NCBI RefSeq assembly: GCF_014042365.1
Contig: NZ_JACEZS010000029.1
Span: forward strand, 1-64,000
Reading direction: 5' to 3'
DNA: 64,000 nt
From: Rugamonas fusca
Lineage (GTDB): Bacteria > Pseudomonadota > Gammaproteobacteria > Burkholderiales > Burkholderiaceae_D
The notes beneath the pieces were generated by a model. It ran no database searches and was not told the origin of the DNA. It saw nothing but the letters and a program-made list of their open reading frames with translations. How positions within the stretch are numbered: position 1 is the first letter of the stretch; each line of letters opens with the position of its first letter. The translations under genes and the position numbers were made by a program. Below are positions 35,833 through 47,052 of the stretch, in pieces.

Positions 35833-38800
35833 TCAACCCTTGGCGGCCGGCGCCACGCGCAGTTCCACGGCATGGCTGCGGCCATCGTCGATCAGGGCCA
35901 CGGTGTAGCCGGCGAGGGCCTGCCCATCGACGGTCAGGCCCGGCGCACGCTCCGGCCCCAGCCCGTCCACGGCCGGCGTCACCCGTATCGTGTAGGGCGT
36001 GGCGCCGAAACGGTAAGTGACCGTGTAGCCATCCCAGCCGGCCGGCAGCAAGGGCGCCAGCGCCAGCGCGGGGCCACTGCGCGTGAGCCCCAGCAGCGAT
36101 TCGAGCAGCAGCCGGTACATCCAGCCGGCCGATCCCGTGTACCAGGTCCAGCCGCCGCGCCCCACATGCGGCGGCACGGCGTACACGTCGGCCGCCACCA
36201 CGTACGGTTCCACCTTGTAGCGCTGGCAGGCGGCCGGCGTGGCGCCGTGGCGCACCGGGTTGATCATGCGCGCCAGCTCCCAGGCGCGCGCGCCATCGCC
36301 CAGGCGCGCGAACGCCATCGCGGTCCAGATGGCCGCGTGCGTGTACTGGCCGCCGTTCTCGCGCACGCCGGGCACGTAGCCACGGATGTAGCCGGGGTTG
36401 GGACCGGCCTGGTCGAACGGCGGATCGAGCAGCTGGACCAGGCCCGCCTCGCGCCGCACCAGGCGCTGGTCGACCTGCTCCATGGCGCCGCGGGCCCGCA
36501 CCGGGTCGGCCACGCCGGACAGCACGGCCCAGCTTTGCGACAGCGAATCGATCTGGCATTCCACGCCGCTCGCCGAGCCCAACGGGGTGCCATCGTCGAA
36601 ATACGCGCGCCGGTACCATGCCCCATCCCACGCCTGCTGCTCGACGCTGGCGGCCAGCTGGCGCGTCTCGTGGCGGCAGGCGGCGGCGAACTCGGTGTCG
36701 CCGCGGCGCTCGGCCAGTTCGGCGAAGCGCTGCTGCACCTCGCACAGGAAGAACGCCAGCCACACGGACTCGCCGCGGCCCTGCTCGCCCACCTTGTCCA
36801 TGCCATCGTTCCAGTCGCACGAGCCGATCAGCGGCAAGCCGTGCACGCCGTAGCGCTGGCCGTGGCGGATGGCGCGCACGCAGTGCTCGTACAAGGTGGC
36901 GCCGTAGGGCGCGACCACGGGCAGGTCGTAGTACGCATCCTCCTCCGGCTTGACGGCCCGCCCTTCCAGGAACGGCGCCTGCTCGTCGAGCACGCCCACG
37001 TCGCCCGTGACGGCCACGTAGTGGGCCGCGGCCAGCGGCAGCCACAGGTAGTCGTCCGAGCAATGGGTGCGCACGCCGCGCCCGGTGGGCGGATGCCACC
37101 AGTGCTGCACATCGCCTTCGATGAACTGGCGACCCGCGCACAGCAGCAGTTGTTCGCGCAGCAGCTGGGGCGCCGTGTGGACGGCCGCCATCGCGTCCTG
37201 CAGCTGGTCGCGGTAGCCGAACGCGCCGCCGGACTGGTAGTAGCCGCTGCGCGCCCACAGCCGGCAGGCGATGGTCTGGTACATCAGCCAGCCGTTGACC
37301 AGCACGTCGAGCGCCGGCTCGGGCGTGGCCACCTGCACCGCGCCCAGCGTGCGCTGCCAGTGCGCGCGCACGGCCGCCAGCGCCTCGCGCGCGGCCTCCA
37401 CGCCGCGGTGCTGTTGCACCAGCACGCTCACGTCGGCGGTGCGGCGCCCGCCCACGCCCAGCACGAACACGATCTCGCGCCGCTGGCCCGGCAGCAGCTC
37501 GAACGGCACCTGGATCGCGCCGCAGGGATCGAGCGCCGGCCCGACCCGGCCCGACAAACGGGCCCGGCGCAGCGCGGCCGGCGCCGCCAGGCTGCCGTTG
37601 CGGCCGACAAATTCCGTGCGGTCGCCCGTCACGCTGCGCCCGGTGCCGCCGTCGGCGTTGAAGAACGCCACCCGGCCCGGGAATTCCGTGTTGTAGGCGT
37701 TGCGCGCGAACAGCGCGCCGCTGGCGCCATCGAGTTCGGTCACCACGTGCATGGCTGTCTTGGGGCGCAGGTCGCCCAGCACCCATTCCACGTAGCCAGT
37801 GGCCGACAGGCGGCGCGCCACGGCGCCGTCGTTGCGCACCTCCAGCACCGTGTAGCGGATCGCCGCGTCGAGCGCGACGAAGGTGGTGAGCGTGGTGGCG
37901 ATGCTGCCCTCCACGTGCTCGAACACGCTGTAGCCGAAACCGTGGCGGGTCAGGTAGGGGCCGGTGCCGGGCGCGGGCAAGGCCATGGGCGACCAGAACT
38001 GGCCGCTCTGTTCGTCGCGCACGTACCAGGCCTCGCCGCTGGCGTCCGTGACGGGATCGTTGTGCCACGGCGTAAGCCGGTATTCGTGGGCGTTCTCGTG
38101 CCAGGTGTAGGCCTGCCCGCTTTCCGAGATCACGCTGCCGAACTGGGGATTGGCCAGCACGTTGCACCACGGCGCCGGCGTGCTCTGGCCGGGCGCGCTG
38201 ACGATCACGTACTCGCGCCCGTCCTCGGTGAAGCCGCCACTGCCATTAAACAGCAGCAGCGGCGGCGTGGCCGGCGCGGTGGCGGCGACGGTGTCGGCGC
38301 CACCGCGCTGGTCGGCCACCAGCGCCGGCACCCGCAGCGGCGGCGGCACGGCGCGCTTGACCTGCTCGGCCAGCGTGCCGCGGCTGTCACTGATGATCAC
38401 GCGCGCCACCGATTGCAGCAGCACCCGGTCCTCGGGCGCGATCTGGTCGGCCAGCCGCACGAAGATGCCGCCCGGACGGTCGATGGCCTGGGCGTCGCTG
38501 CCCGAGGCGATCAAGCCCATGATCTGGTCGTGCAGCGCCTGGCGGTAGCCGCCCTGGTCCTCGTACCAGATCACCAGGTCCACCTCCAGCCCTTTCAGGC
38601 GCCAGTAGGCGTGCGCCTGCACCAGCTGGCGCGCCAGCTCGATGTTGGCCGGGTCGCGGATCTGCAGCAGCACGATGGGCAAATCGCCCGAGATGGCGTA
38701 GGCCCACAGCCCGGACTGGCCGCGCCCGTTGCGCAGCAGGATGGCCGGCTCGGCCCGCAGCGCGCCGTGCGGATAGAGCACGCTGCCGGCCAGGCGCGCG

Positions 38801-41800
38801 TACAGCTGGGCGTCGGCCTCGCTGGCGTTGAGCTGGCGCAGCACCACCTGGCTGTGGGTCCAGGCCAGCTCGAACACCCGCTCGGCCAGGTGGCGGTCCT
38901 GGTATTTGTCCACCAGGTGCAGGGCCGCCTCGCGGGTGTCGGCCATGCCCGTGACGAGGTCGATGGTGGCGCTCTGGTCGGGCGCCAGCGTGATGCGGTG
39001 GCGGATCGCCACCACCGGATCGAGCACCGAGCCATGGCCGCCGGCCAGCGGCCCGGCCACCCGCAGCGCCTGCGGCGCCTGGGTGCCGCGGCCACGGCCG
39101 AGGAAGGCGGCGCGGTCGGTCTCGTAGGACACCTCGAGCACGGTGGCGTCATGCACGGTCATCAGGTGCAGCAGCGACGGCGGGTGCTCGTCCTTGCCGC
39201 GCGGCCGGCGCGTGCACAGGATGGCATGGCGCGGGCCCAGGATTTCCGTCTGCACGAACAGCTTGGTGAACGCGGGATGGGCCGCCTCGGCCGCCGCCGG
39301 CGCCATCACCACTTCCGCGTAGCTGGTCAGCTCGATGGTGCGTTCGCGGTCGCTCTGGTTGGTCAGCCGGTGGCGCCGCAATTCGATGTCGTCCTCGGGC
39401 GAGACGACGATTTCCGTGTACAGCTCCAGCCCGTGGTCGCTGCGGCGGAACTCGGCCCGCCCTTCCGAGAAGATCACCTCGTACTTGCGCGGCTCGGCCA
39501 GCGTGGGCTGCCAGGCGCCCGACCAGGTCAGGCCGCTGTCAACGTCGTGCAGGTAGAGGAAGCTGCCCCAGTGGTCGCGCGTGCCATCCTCGCGCCAGCC
39601 GGTCACGGCCAGGTCCTTCCAGCGGCTGTAGCCGCCGCCGGCGTTGCTGACCATGACGTGGTAGCGCCCGTTCGACAGCAGCTGCACTTCGGGCAGCGGC
39701 GTGGCCTGGTTCAGCATCCGCATCGGCATGGCCTGCTCGGCGCCGGCGGCCGGCGCGGCCAGCTGCTGCTCGATGGCCGAGTGGAACGCCCCCACCTGGG
39801 CGCTGCGTTCCTGCAGCACCAGCAAGGCCGATTGCAGCAGCGGGTCGGCCATGAAGCGGCGCTGCATGGGGCGGTCATGCAGCAGGTAGTCCAGCGCCAG
39901 CAAGCCCATGCCCTGGTGGTGCACCATGAACGAGCGGATCACGGCCGCCGCCTGGCCCCGCGGCAGCCGGGCCGGCGTGTAGTCGATCGCTTCGTAGCAG
40001 CCGTAGCGGCCCAGGTAGCCCAGCGCGGCCATCTTCTGCAGGTTGGCGCAGGCCGCCTCGGGCCGCACCATCAGGCCCAGCATGGCGGCGTAGGGCGCCA
40101 CCACCAGGTCGTCGCCCAGGCCCCGCTTCATGCCCAGGCCCGGCACGCCGAACGCCCGGTACTGGTAATTGAGGCTGGCGTCGACCGTGTTGTAGCCCGA
40201 CTCCGAAATCCCCCACGGCACGTTGCGGCGCCGGCCGTAGTCGATCTGGGCGTCCAGCATGGCGTGGTAAGTCTGGTCCAGCAGCGTGCTGGCGTAGGTG
40301 GGCATGACCAGGAGCGGCATCAGGTATTCGAACATGGAGCCGCTCCACGACAGCAGCACCGGCTTGCCGGCCACGATGCACAGCTGGCGCCCCAGCGCGA
40401 ACCAGTGCTCCTGCGGCAGCTGGCCCTGGGCGATGGCGACGAAGCTGGCCAGCCGCACTTCCGAGGCCAGCAAGTCGTAATAGCTGGCGTCGAGCCGGCG
40501 TTCGCTGAGGTTGTAGCCGATGGCCAGCAGCTTGGTGGTGGGGTTGTACAGGAAGCTGTAGTCGGGCTGGGCGCAGGCCGCGCAGCGCAGCAGCAGCGTG
40601 TCGATGGCGGCCATGCGGGCGCGCGCACGGGCACTGCCCTGCTCCAGCAGCGTGGCCAGCCGCTGCTGGCGTGCGCGCTCGTCAGGCGCCAGGTCGGACG
40701 GCGCCGCTTCCATGCCGGGCCAGGTGGCCAGCGCATGCAAGGTGGGCATGCGCGCCAGCCGGCTGTCGCACAGCGCGTCCGGGCCCAGCGCCAGCCACGG
40801 CGCGTACGCCTCCAGTTCCTCGCGCAGCGCGCGGCACTGGGCCGCCAGCGCCGCGCCCCATTCGCGCACGGCTTCGTCGCCATGGGCGGCGATGGCGTCG
40901 AGCAGCGTGTCGGCGCTGCCGCTGGCGCGCGCCAGCCAGTCGTGCAGGGCGCCCATGTCGGCCGGGTCGGGCCGGCCGGCCGGCACCAGCAAGCCATCGA
41001 GCGCGCGCAGCGCCGGCGCGCCCGTCAGCGCGGGCGCGGCCGGCTCCATCGCGGCCAGCGCTTCGTGCAGCACCCCGAGCGTGGCGGCCAGGCCATCCAT
41101 GCATTGCGGTCCCAGCAGCGGCTGGTCCGCCAGCGCGGCCAGCCCGGCCCGCAGCGTGAGCAGGTGGCCGGCCAGGTTGCCGCTGTCGACGGTGGAAATG
41201 TAGATCGGGTGCAGCGGCTTCAGGCTCTGGGTGTCGTACCAGTTGTAGAAGTGGCCCTGGTAGCGCTCCAGCAATTCCATCGCGCCCAGCGCGCTGCCGG
41301 TGCGCTCCAGCAACTGGCCCGTGGTCAGGTAGCCGAAGTCCCAGGCGCTCAGGTTGGCCAGCAGCGACAAGCCCATGTTGGTGGGCGAGGTGCGGTGCGC
41401 CACCACGGCCACCGGATGTTCCTGCATGTTGTCGGGCGGCAGCCAGTTGTCGTCCGGCCCCACGTAGCGCTCGAACCAGGCCCAGGTGCGGCGCGCCAGC
41501 TGGTGCAAAAAGCGCAGCTGGGCCACGCTCAGGCGCACGGGTGGGCGCGGCACGGGCCGGCTGATCCACCAGGCCAGCAGCGGCGCGGCCAGCCACGCGG
41601 CCAGCAGCGGCGCGGCCAGCGCCATGCCGGCCGGATGCCACAGGGCCAGCACGGCGGCGGTGGCCACGGCCAGCAGCGAGGCGCTGCGCATGGTGCGCCA
41701 GCAGTCGGCCAGGCCGGCGCCGGCGCGCGCCAGGCCCGACGCGCGCCATTCCAGCAAACGCTGGCGCGACACCAGCAGCCGCCACAGCGCGCGGACGATG

Positions 41801-44547
41801 GCGTCCAGCGCGAACGCGGCCTCGTAGGGCAGCCAGGCCAGCGTCAGCAGCGCGTGCGAGAAGTGGATGTTGGCCAGGCGCAGCACGTTCCACAGGTGTT
41901 GCGGCCACAAGGTGTCGCGCGGGCGGCGCGCCGCGTGGTACAGGGCGCCCACCAGCGGCGGCAGCAAGGGCACGGCCAGCACGGCGGCGGTCCACAACCA
42001 CGGGTCGGGCAGCGCGCCCCACGCCACCAGCAGCGCCAGCAGCAGCACCGGCGCCGTCAGGCTGCGGCGCAGGTTATCGAACAGCTTCCAGCGCGACAGC
42101 GCCGACAGCGGGTTGCGCTCGCGCCGCCCGTCGGCGCGCCGCACGGGGCCGGCCAGCCAGCCGCACAACTGCCAGTCGCCGCGCAGCCAGCGCTGGCGGC
42201 GGCTAACGTCGTCGGGGTAGGTGGCCGGCCACGCTTCGTACAACTGCACATCGCTGAGCAGGCCGGCCCGCAGGTAGCAGCCTTCGAGCAAGTCGTGGCT
42301 GAGGATCAGGTCGTCGGGCAGGCGACCGCCCAGCACCCGCTCGAACATGTCGACGTCGTAGATGCCCTTGCCGATGAACGAGCCTTCGCCGAACACGTCC
42401 TGGTAGACGTCGGACACGGTCCGCGTATAGGGATCGATGCCCGGCTCGCCGCCGCCGAGGCGCTCGTAGCGCGACGCCGTCTCGCCCGGCAGGCTGGCCG
42501 CCACGCGCGGCTGCAGCACGCCGTAGCCTTCCACCACGCGCCCGCGCGTGGCGTCGTAGCGCGGCTGGTTGAGCGGGTGGCGCATGGTGGCGATGCACTG
42601 GCGCGCCGTGTCGCGCGGCAGCTGGGTATCGGTGTCGAGCGTGATCACGTAGCGGATGCCCTGCACGCGCTCGCTGTCGCCTTCGATGAGCGAGAACGCG
42701 TCGCGCGCGCCGCCGCGCAGGTAGCGGTTGAGCGCATGCAGCTTGCCGCGCTTGCGCTCGTACGCCATCCACACGCCCTGGCGCGGATTCCACAGGCGCG
42801 GCCGGTGCAGCAGCAGGAACGGCGCGCCTTCATAACGCACGTTAAGCGCGCGCATGCGCTGTTGCAGGTGGGCCAGCACGGCGCCATCGTCGGGCAAGGT
42901 TTCCGCGCTGGCGTCGGGGAAGTCCGTGAGCAGGCAGAACACGAGGTTGGGATCGCGGTTGGCCAGGAACCGCACCTCCAGCTGTTCGCACAATTCGTCC
43001 ACGTTGTCGCGGCTGTAGATCAGGGTGGGCACGGCCACCACCGTGCGCGCGTCGTCCGGCACGCCGGCGCGAAAGTCCATGCGCGGCAAGGGATGGGGTG
43101 CCGTCAGCACGGTGGCGCCCCAGTTCACCAGGCTTTGCGCCAGCTGGCCGCTGCCCAGCAGCGCCAGCACGCCCAGCGCCGCCAGCAGCCATGGCTGGTC
43201 CACGCCATCGCGCGCCGTGCGTTCCAGCAGCCAGGCGCAGCCGCCAGCCGTGAGCAGGCCGATGGCGCCCAGGTAGTACGCCAGTGGCGCGCGCCGCGCC
43301 AGCTGGCCGATGCGCTGCGCCAGCGGCAGCCGGACCCCGGCCAGCCGCGCCAGCTCGGCCGAACCGGGCCCCACCAGATAGTAGCCCACGTGGCGGTGGC
43401 GCGCCTCGGCGTCGCCGGCCGCGTCCTGGGCCAGCCGCACGGCCCGCTCGGCCACCTGCTCCTCGGTGGCCGGCGCGTGACGGGCCAGCATCTCGACCAC
43501 GTGGCGGTACTGGTCACGGGTGGCGAAGTCCATGCCCGTGTAGATGCCGGCCGGATCCTGCCGCAACGCGCGCTCGACGGCGCTGCTGTTCTCGACGAAT
43601 TCCTGCCAGTCCATGGTGCCCAGGAAGCGCAGGCTGCCGATGCTGTTGGCGATCGACACCTGCTCGCCGGCCTGCAGCTGGATCTCGGCCTGGATCAGCT
43701 GTTCGATGGTCTGGCCCGTCTCGGCCAGCCGGTGCGACAGCCAGGTCAGCGCCAGCGTCAATGCCGGGCTCTGGCCTTGCAGCCGGCGCGCCAGCTCGGC
43801 CACGAAGGCGCTCGTGATGGGCGGATTGGAGCGGGCCATGTCGGCCACCAGCAGGATCAGGCCGCTGGGGTTCTGGTCGGCCACTTCCACCATGCGGTCG
43901 GCCCACTGGGTGGCCTGGTCGCGCTGCCCGCGGTTGTCGGCCACGCGCGCGGCCACCCGGCGCAGGTTCTCGATCAGGGCCAGGCGCAGCATGATGGGGA
44001 TGGCCCACAGTTCGCCCAGCTGCAGCGTGGCCACCTCCTGGTAGGCGTCGACGAAGCGGCACAGGCTTTCCGGATCGACGCGGCCGTCGCCGTGGGCGAT
44101 GATCTCGAGCGCGATGCGGTACACGCGCGGCACGCCGTTGCCTTTGCCGGCGCCGCCTTTCAGCCGCGGCAGTTGCCGGCTGTAGTGCTTGGGCAGGTGG
44201 CGGCGCGCTGTGCGGATCTGGTCTTCGATCAGGTAGTAATTGTCGAGCAGCCATTCCGAAGCGGGCGTCACCTGGCGGCCGGCCTGGATGGCTTCCGTCA
44301 GGCCATCGCAGGTGGCGGCGATGACGGCGGCGTTATCGGCCAGCCGCGCCAGCAGGCGGTCGCGGCCGCCGCCGGGGCTGGGCTCGTGCTGGGCCGCCAG
44401 CGCGCGGCCATGGGCGGCCATCTGCGCCGCGCTGAACAGTTCAGCCCGCAGGGGCATTTCCTCCTCCTCGTCGGCGCGCAGGGCGCCGGACGTGGCGGCG
44501 TGAAAGCCCAGCATCAAGCTGGGCAGCAGAGTGGTGTGCTTTTTCAT
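35833..44547 (-). CDS. ndvB: NdvB/ChvB-like cyclic beta-1,2-glucan synthase
   Basis: This giant 2904-residue inner-membrane enzyme combines modules seen in cyclic beta-glucan synthases. A helical N-terminal region and membrane segments near 410-470 come first. A GT84-type glycosyltransferase has [13 protein letters not shown] (about 640), [25 protein letters not shown] and [10 protein letters not shown] (about 784). More membrane segments follow (about 810-1010). A glycoamylase-like domain has [12 protein letters not shown] and [14 protein letters not shown]. Two GH94 modules follow, ending in a phosphorylase part with [13 protein letters not shown] (about 2577). The product would be a periplasmic osmoregulatory or envelope glucan. 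Starts at 44547 or 44457 (MPLRAELF, with GAGGAGGAA before it) are both possible. The gene stands alone. Confidence 0.9.
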   Translation of the reverse strand: MKKHTTLLPSLMLGFHAATSGALRADEEEEMPLRAELFSAAQMAAHGRALAAQHEPSPGGGRDRLLARLADNAAVIAATCDGLTEAIQAGRQVTPASEWLLDNYYLIEDQIRTARRHLPKHYSRQLPRLKGGAGKGNGVPRVYRIALEIIAHGDGRVDPESLCRFVDAYQEVATLQLGELWAIPIMLRLALIENLRRVAARVADNRGQRDQATQWADRMVEVADQNPSGLILLVADMARSNPPITSAFVAELARRLQGQSPALTLALTWLSHRLAETGQTIEQLIQAEIQLQAGEQVSIANSIGSLRFLGTMDWQEFVENSSAVERALRQDPAGIYTGMDFATRDQYRHVVEMLARHAPATEEQVAERAVRLAQDAAGDAEARHRHVGYYLVGPGSAELARLAGVRLPLAQRIGQLARRAPLAYYLGAIGLLTAGGCAWLLERTARDGVDQPWLLAALGVLALLGSGQLAQSLVNWGATVLTAPHPLPRMDFRAGVPDDARTVVAVPTLIYSRDNVDELCEQLEVRFLANRDPNLVFCLLTDFPDASAETLPDDGAVLAHLQQRMRALNVRYEGAPFLLLHRPRLWNPRQGVWMAYERKRGKLHALNRYLRGGARDAFSLIEGDSERVQGIRYVITLDTDTQLPRDTARQCIATMRHPLNQPRYDATRGRVVEGYGVLQPRVAASLPGETASRYERLGGGEPGIDPYTRTVSDVYQDVFGEGSFIGKGIYDVDMFERVLGGRLPDDLILSHDLLEGCYLRAGLLSDVQLYEAWPATYPDDVSRRQRWLRGDWQLCGWLAGPVRRADGRRERNPLSALSRWKLFDNLRRSLTAPVLLLALLVAWGALPDPWLWTAAVLAVPLLPPLVGALYHAARRPRDTLWPQHLWNVLRLANIHFSHALLTLAWLPYEAAFALDAIVRALWRLLVSRQRLLEWRASGLARAGAGLADCWRTMRSASLLAVATAAVLALWHPAGMALAAPLLAAWLAAPLLAWWISRPVPRPPVRLSVAQLRFLHQLARRTWAWFERYVGPDDNWLPPDNMQEHPVAVVAHRTSPTNMGLSLLANLSAWDFGYLTTGQLLERTGSALGAMELLERYQGHFYNWYDTQSLKPLHPIYISTVDSGNLAGHLLTLRAGLAALADQPLLGPQCMDGLAATLGVLHEALAAMEPAAPALTGAPALRALDGLLVPAGRPDPADMGALHDWLARASGSADTLLDAIAAHGDEAVREWGAALAAQCRALREELEAYAPWLALGPDALCDSRLARMPTLHALATWPGMEAAPSDLAPDERARQQRLATLLEQGSARARARMAAIDTLLLRCAACAQPDYSFLYNPTTKLLAIGYNLSERRLDASYYDLLASEVRLASFVAIAQGQLPQEHWFALGRQLCIVAGKPVLLSWSGSMFEYLMPLLVMPTYASTLLDQTYHAMLDAQIDYGRRRNVPWGISESGYNTVDASLNYQYRAFGVPGLGMKRGLGDDLVVAPYAAMLGLMVRPEAACANLQKMAALGYLGRYGCYEAIDYTPARLPRGQAAAVIRSFMVHHQGMGLLALDYLLHDRPMQRRFMADPLLQSALLVLQERSAQVGAFHSAIEQQLAAPAAGAEQAMPMRMLNQATPLPEVQLLSNGRYHVMVSNAGGGYSRWKDLAVTGWREDGTRDHWGSFLYLHDVDSGLTWSGAWQPTLAEPRKYEVIFSEGRAEFRRSDHGLELYTEIVVSPEDDIELRRHRLTNQSDRERTIELTSYAEVVMAPAAAEAAHPAFTKLFVQTEILGPRHAILCTRRPRGKDEHPPSLLHLMTVHDATVLEVSYETDRAAFLGRGRGTQAPQALRVAGPLAGGHGSVLDPVVAIRHRITLAPDQSATIDLVTGMADTREAALHLVDKYQDRHLAERVFELAWTHSQVVLRQLNASEADAQLYARLAGSVLYPHGALRAEPAILLRNGRGQSGLWAYAISGDLPIVLLQIRDPANIELARQLVQAHAYWRLKGLEVDLVIWYEDQGGYRQALHDQIMGLIASGSDAQAIDRPGGIFVRLADQIAPEDRVLLQSVARVIISDSRGTLAEQVKRAVPPPLRVPALVADQRGGADTVAATAPATPPLLLFNGSGGFTEDGREYVIVSAPGQSTPAPWCNVLANPQFGSVISESGQAYTWHENAHEYRLTPWHNDPVTDASGEAWYVRDEQSGQFWSPMALPAPGTGPYLTRHGFGYSVFEHVEGSIATTLTTFVALDAAIRYTVLEVRNDGAVARRLSATGYVEWVLGDLRPKTAMHVVTELDGASGALFARNAYNTEFPGRVAFFNADGGTGRSVTGDRTEFVGRNGSLAAPAALRRARLSGRVGPALDPCGAIQVPFELLPGQRREIVFVLGVGGRRTADVSVLVQQHRGVEAAREALAAVRAHWQRTLGAVQVATPEPALDVLVNGWLMYQTIACRLWARSGYYQSGGAFGYRDQLQDAMAAVHTAPQLLREQLLLCAGRQFIEGDVQHWWHPPTGRGVRTHCSDDYLWLPLAAAHYVAVTGDVGVLDEQAPFLEGRAVKPEEDAYYDLPVVAPYGATLYEHCVRAIRHGQRYGVHGLPLIGSCDWNDGMDKVGEQGRGESVWLAFFLCEVQQRFAELAERRGDTEFAAACRHETRQLAASVEQQAWDGAWYRRAYFDDGTPLGSASGVECQIDSLSQSWAVLSGVADPVRARGAMEQVDQRLVRREAGLVQLLDPPFDQAGPNPGYIRGYVPGVRENGGQYTHAAIWTAMAFARLGDGARAWELARMINPVRHGATPAACQRYKVEPYVVAADVYAVPPHVGRGGWTWYTGSAGWMYRLLLESLLGLTRSGPALALAPLLPAGWDGYTVTYRFGATPYTIRVTPAVDGLGPERAPGLTVDGQALAGYTVALIDDGRSHAVELRVAPAAKG

Positions 44548-44760
44548 CGGACCCCGCTAGCTGAACTAACGAACGAACACGACGCCGCTCCCCTGCCGGG
44601 GCACGGCGCGTGCGATGAAAAATTATCTGCCGTTCAAGCGTACAAGGGCGCACGGCTGACGCAAATTGTGCAGTTCGGCACGGCGCTATGGCGATGGGGC
44701 GCTACGGATGGCGCACGGGCGCGCGGGCCGGCGCGTCCGACGGAGCAGGCGATCAAGCGA

Positions 44761-46410
44761 TCAGGCCGCTGGCGCGGGCGAGGCCAACGCCAGGCCGCCG
44801 TCCAGGCTCCAGGCCAACGGGTGGCCAAGCCGGCGCAGGTATTGCGCGGCCTGCATGCTACGGTTGCCGCTGCGGCAATAGAACACCAGCGGCACCTGCG
44901 GCTCGCGCAGCCACTGCTCCGCTGGCCCGGCCAACTGGCCGAGCGGCACGCTGAGAGCGGGCTTATCCCCCGGCACGGCGCTGATCGTGGCCGCGCATTC
45001 GTACGGTTCGCGCACGTCGATCATACGCGCGTGTGGATGAGCTTTCAAGACGGCAGCCAGCGCGGCCGGATCCAGCCGCAGCGCGCTGTCGCCGCCGGCG
45101 CCGGGGCCGGTCGCATCCGGCGCCAGCCAGCCGCTGGCGCCATCCACGGCTGGCGGCGGCAGGCCATCGCGGGCGGCCGCGATGCCGTCCGATGCCAGCA
45201 GGCCGGCGCTGCGCAAGGCCGCGCCGCAGCGGGCGATGCGCGCGCAGGCGGCGGCGATGGTCGCCGCATCCGTCAGCGGGCCGAACGACATGCGGATGGC
45301 GCCGCTGGCGCGCCAGTCCGGCACGCCCATCGCCACCAGCACGTAGCTGGGCGCGGCCGCCTTGGCCGAACAGGCGCTGCCGGAACTGACGCGCACGCCG
45401 GCCGCGTCGAACACATCCATCAACGCGCGGCTGCTGACGCCGGGGACGGAAAAATTGAGCGTGGTGGGCAGCGAGGCCGCGAAGTCATGGTTGAACACGA
45501 TGCCGGGCAAGGCCGTGCGCAGGCTGTCGGCCAGGCGCACACGGAAGGCGGCCAGTTCGGCGTGGCTGCGGAAGGTGCCGCCCTGCTCCAGCGCTTCCAG
45601 CACGGCGCCCAGCGCGGCGATGCCGGCCATGTTTTCCGTGCCCGAGCGCAAGCCCGCCTCCTGGCCGCCGCCCATGATCAGCGGTGTGAATGGCGCGCCA
45701 TCGCGCACGTATAGCATGCCGATGCCCTTGGGCGCGTACAGCTTGTGGCCGGAGAACGGTGCGTAGTCGATGCGGGTGCGTGCCAGGTCCAGCGGCAGCT
45801 TGCCCAGCGCCTGCACGCAATCGACCAGCCAGCAGGCGGCGCTGGCCGTTTGCGTCAGCACCGCTTCGATGCCGGCCAGGTCGGAGATGACGCCCGTTTC
45901 ATTGTTGGCGGCCATGGTGCACACGAGCGCGGCCCGGGGTGCCAGCGCACGCAGCGCGGCCAGGTCGTGGCGGCCTTCGCCATCGACGGGCAAGGCATGC
46001 AGCTTGAGGTTCAGGCCCAGCAGGCGGTTCCAGTGGTCCAGGCTTTGCGGCACGGCCTTGTGTTCGGTGGCGCCGAACACGAGCAGGTCGCCGGTGGCCT
46101 CGCCGCGCGACTGGCGTTCGCGCAACGCGCACAGGGCCGACAGCACGGCCGTCTGGATGCCTTCGGTTGCGCCGCTGTTGAACATGAGCCGGCCGCTGCC
46201 CACGCCAAGCAGGCGCCTGGCGCAGGCGCGGGTGCGCTCCAGCACATCCCTGGCGCGCAGGCCGGCGCTGTGGCTGCTGCTGGGGTTGCCGAATCGCTGG
46301 GCCATGACGTCCACGGCGGCGGCAATGGCGGCCGGCAGGACGGAGGTGGTGGCGTTGCCATCGAGGTAGATTTCAGTGGGCATGGTGGCGTGCGTTGCAG
46401 TTGCTGTCAT
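44761..46410 (-). CDS. Cysteine desulfurase-rhodanese fusion protein
   Basis: The 549-residue protein joins an IscS/NifS-type PLP desulfurase (about 1-400) to a rhodanese (about 445-549). Desulfurase motifs are YLDGNATT, ATEHKAV, ANNETG, PLP-lysine FSGHKLYAPKG (K223), and the sulfur-accepting Cys in SSGSACSAK (C347). Rhodanese motifs are MIDVREPYE and the active loop YCRSGNRS (C512). Sulfur freed from cysteine could move as persulfide from C347 to C512. An Ala/Pro/Gly-rich linker separates the parts. It is divergent from a DecR-like Lrp-family gene. No iscU or other Fe-S genes are nearby, so it is not a housekeeping IscS. Confidence 0.9.
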   Translation of the reverse strand: MTATATHATMPTEIYLDGNATTSVLPAAIAAAVDVMAQRFGNPSSSHSAGLRARDVLERTRACARRLLGVGSGRLMFNSGATEGIQTAVLSALCALRERQSRGEATGDLLVFGATEHKAVPQSLDHWNRLLGLNLKLHALPVDGEGRHDLAALRALAPRAALVCTMAANNETGVISDLAGIEAVLTQTASAACWLVDCVQALGKLPLDLARTRIDYAPFSGHKLYAPKGIGMLYVRDGAPFTPLIMGGGQEAGLRSGTENMAGIAALGAVLEALEQGGTFRSHAELAAFRVRLADSLRTALPGIVFNHDFAASLPTTLNFSVPGVSSRALMDVFDAAGVRVSSGSACSAKAAAPSYVLVAMGVPDWRASGAIRMSFGPLTDAATIAAACARIARCGAALRSAGLLASDGIAAARDGLPPPAVDGASGWLAPDATGPGAGGDSALRLDPAALAAVLKAHPHARMIDVREPYECAATISAVPGDKPALSVPLGQLAGPAEQWLREPQVPLVFYCRSGNRSMQAAQYLRRLGHPLAWSLDGGLALASPAPAA

Positions 46411-46426
46411 GCCATATAGCTTACGT

Positions 46427-46481
46427 ATTCCAGGGTGAAATTATGTTCTAAAATGACTGCTGAATTGCCTTATCTTGGAAT
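46427..46481. promoter_or_regulatory. Divergent control region with ATTCCA/TGGAAT inverted pair
   Basis: ATTCCA (46427-46432) and TGGAAT (46476-46481) form a widely spaced inverted pair in the 100-nt AT-rich gap between the desulfurase fusion and the Lrp-family gene. Lrp-type octamers bind such spaced half-sites. The exact -35/-10 boxes are not clear. Confidence 0.35.
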
Positions 46482-46510
46482 GTTTATCCTCAATATGCGA
46501 GAAAAATAGC

Positions 46511-46996
46511 ATGGAACATCTTGATCGCTACGATTACGCTATCCTCGCGGCGCTGCAGGCCGACGGCACGCTGTCGATCGCCCAGCTCAGCGAGAAGGTT
46601 AGCCTGTCCAGCACGCCCTGCTGGAAGCGGGTGCGCCGGCTGGAAGAGGAAGGCTATATCGAAAGCCGGGTGGCCATCGTCAACCGGCGCAAGGTGGGCT
46701 TGCCGGTGACGGTGTTCGTCAGCGTGCGCACCAGCCACCACGACGAGCAATGGCTGGCGCGCTTCGCCGCCGCCGTGATCGCGCTGCCGGAAGTGCTGGA
46801 ATTCCATCGCATGAGCGGCGACGTGGACTACCTGCTCAAGGTGGTAACGAGCGATATCGACGGATATGACCGCTTTTACAAGAAGTTGATCAAGGTTTCG
46901 CAGCTGACTGGCGTGTCCTCGGCATTTTCGATGGAACAGATCAAGTTCACCACGGCACTGCCGCTGGAACTGCTGTCGCACGGCTTGCCGGGCTGA
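46511..46996 (+). CDS. Lrp/AsnC-family regulator, DecR-like
   Basis: The 161-residue protein has an N-terminal helix-turn-helix (IAQLSEKVSLSSTPCWKRVRRL) and a C-terminal RAM effector domain (VTVFVSVRTSHHDEQW ... DVDYLLKVVTSDIDGYDRFYKK ... FSMEQIKFTTALPLE). The TPCWKR and SFAMEQIK-like segments closely match E. coli DecR (YbaO), which activates cysteine desulfidase in response to cysteine. The start MEHLDRYDY at 46511 fits family length; the earlier frame start adds 12 unrelated residues. Its divergence from a cysteine desulfurase fusion supports a cysteine-responsive role. Confidence 0.9.
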   Translation: MEHLDRYDYAILAALQADGTLSIAQLSEKVSLSSTPCWKRVRRLEEEGYIESRVAIVNRRKVGLPVTVFVSVRTSHHDEQWLARFAAAVIALPEVLEFHRMSGDVDYLLKVVTSDIDGYDRFYKKLIKVSQLTGVSSAFSMEQIKFTTALPLELLSHGLPG

Positions 46997-47052
46997 GCGC
47001 ATCGCCACGCATCGTGGGATAATGCCCGCCTCCCCTCTTTTCACCTGACAAT

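Noticed and set aside
35872-45714. A 3280-codon plus-strand open frame covering ndvB and the start of the desulfurase gene
   Set aside because: It runs antisense to two genes with clear family motifs. Its composition (His, Arg, Gly, Gln rich) is that of a mirror frame in GC-rich DNA, with no recognisable domain.
46449-46459. A second copy of the 31226-31334 repeat (shared AAATGACTGCT upstream of the Lrp-family gene)
   Set aside because: Only 11 nt match and no inverted partner is present; chance is likely.
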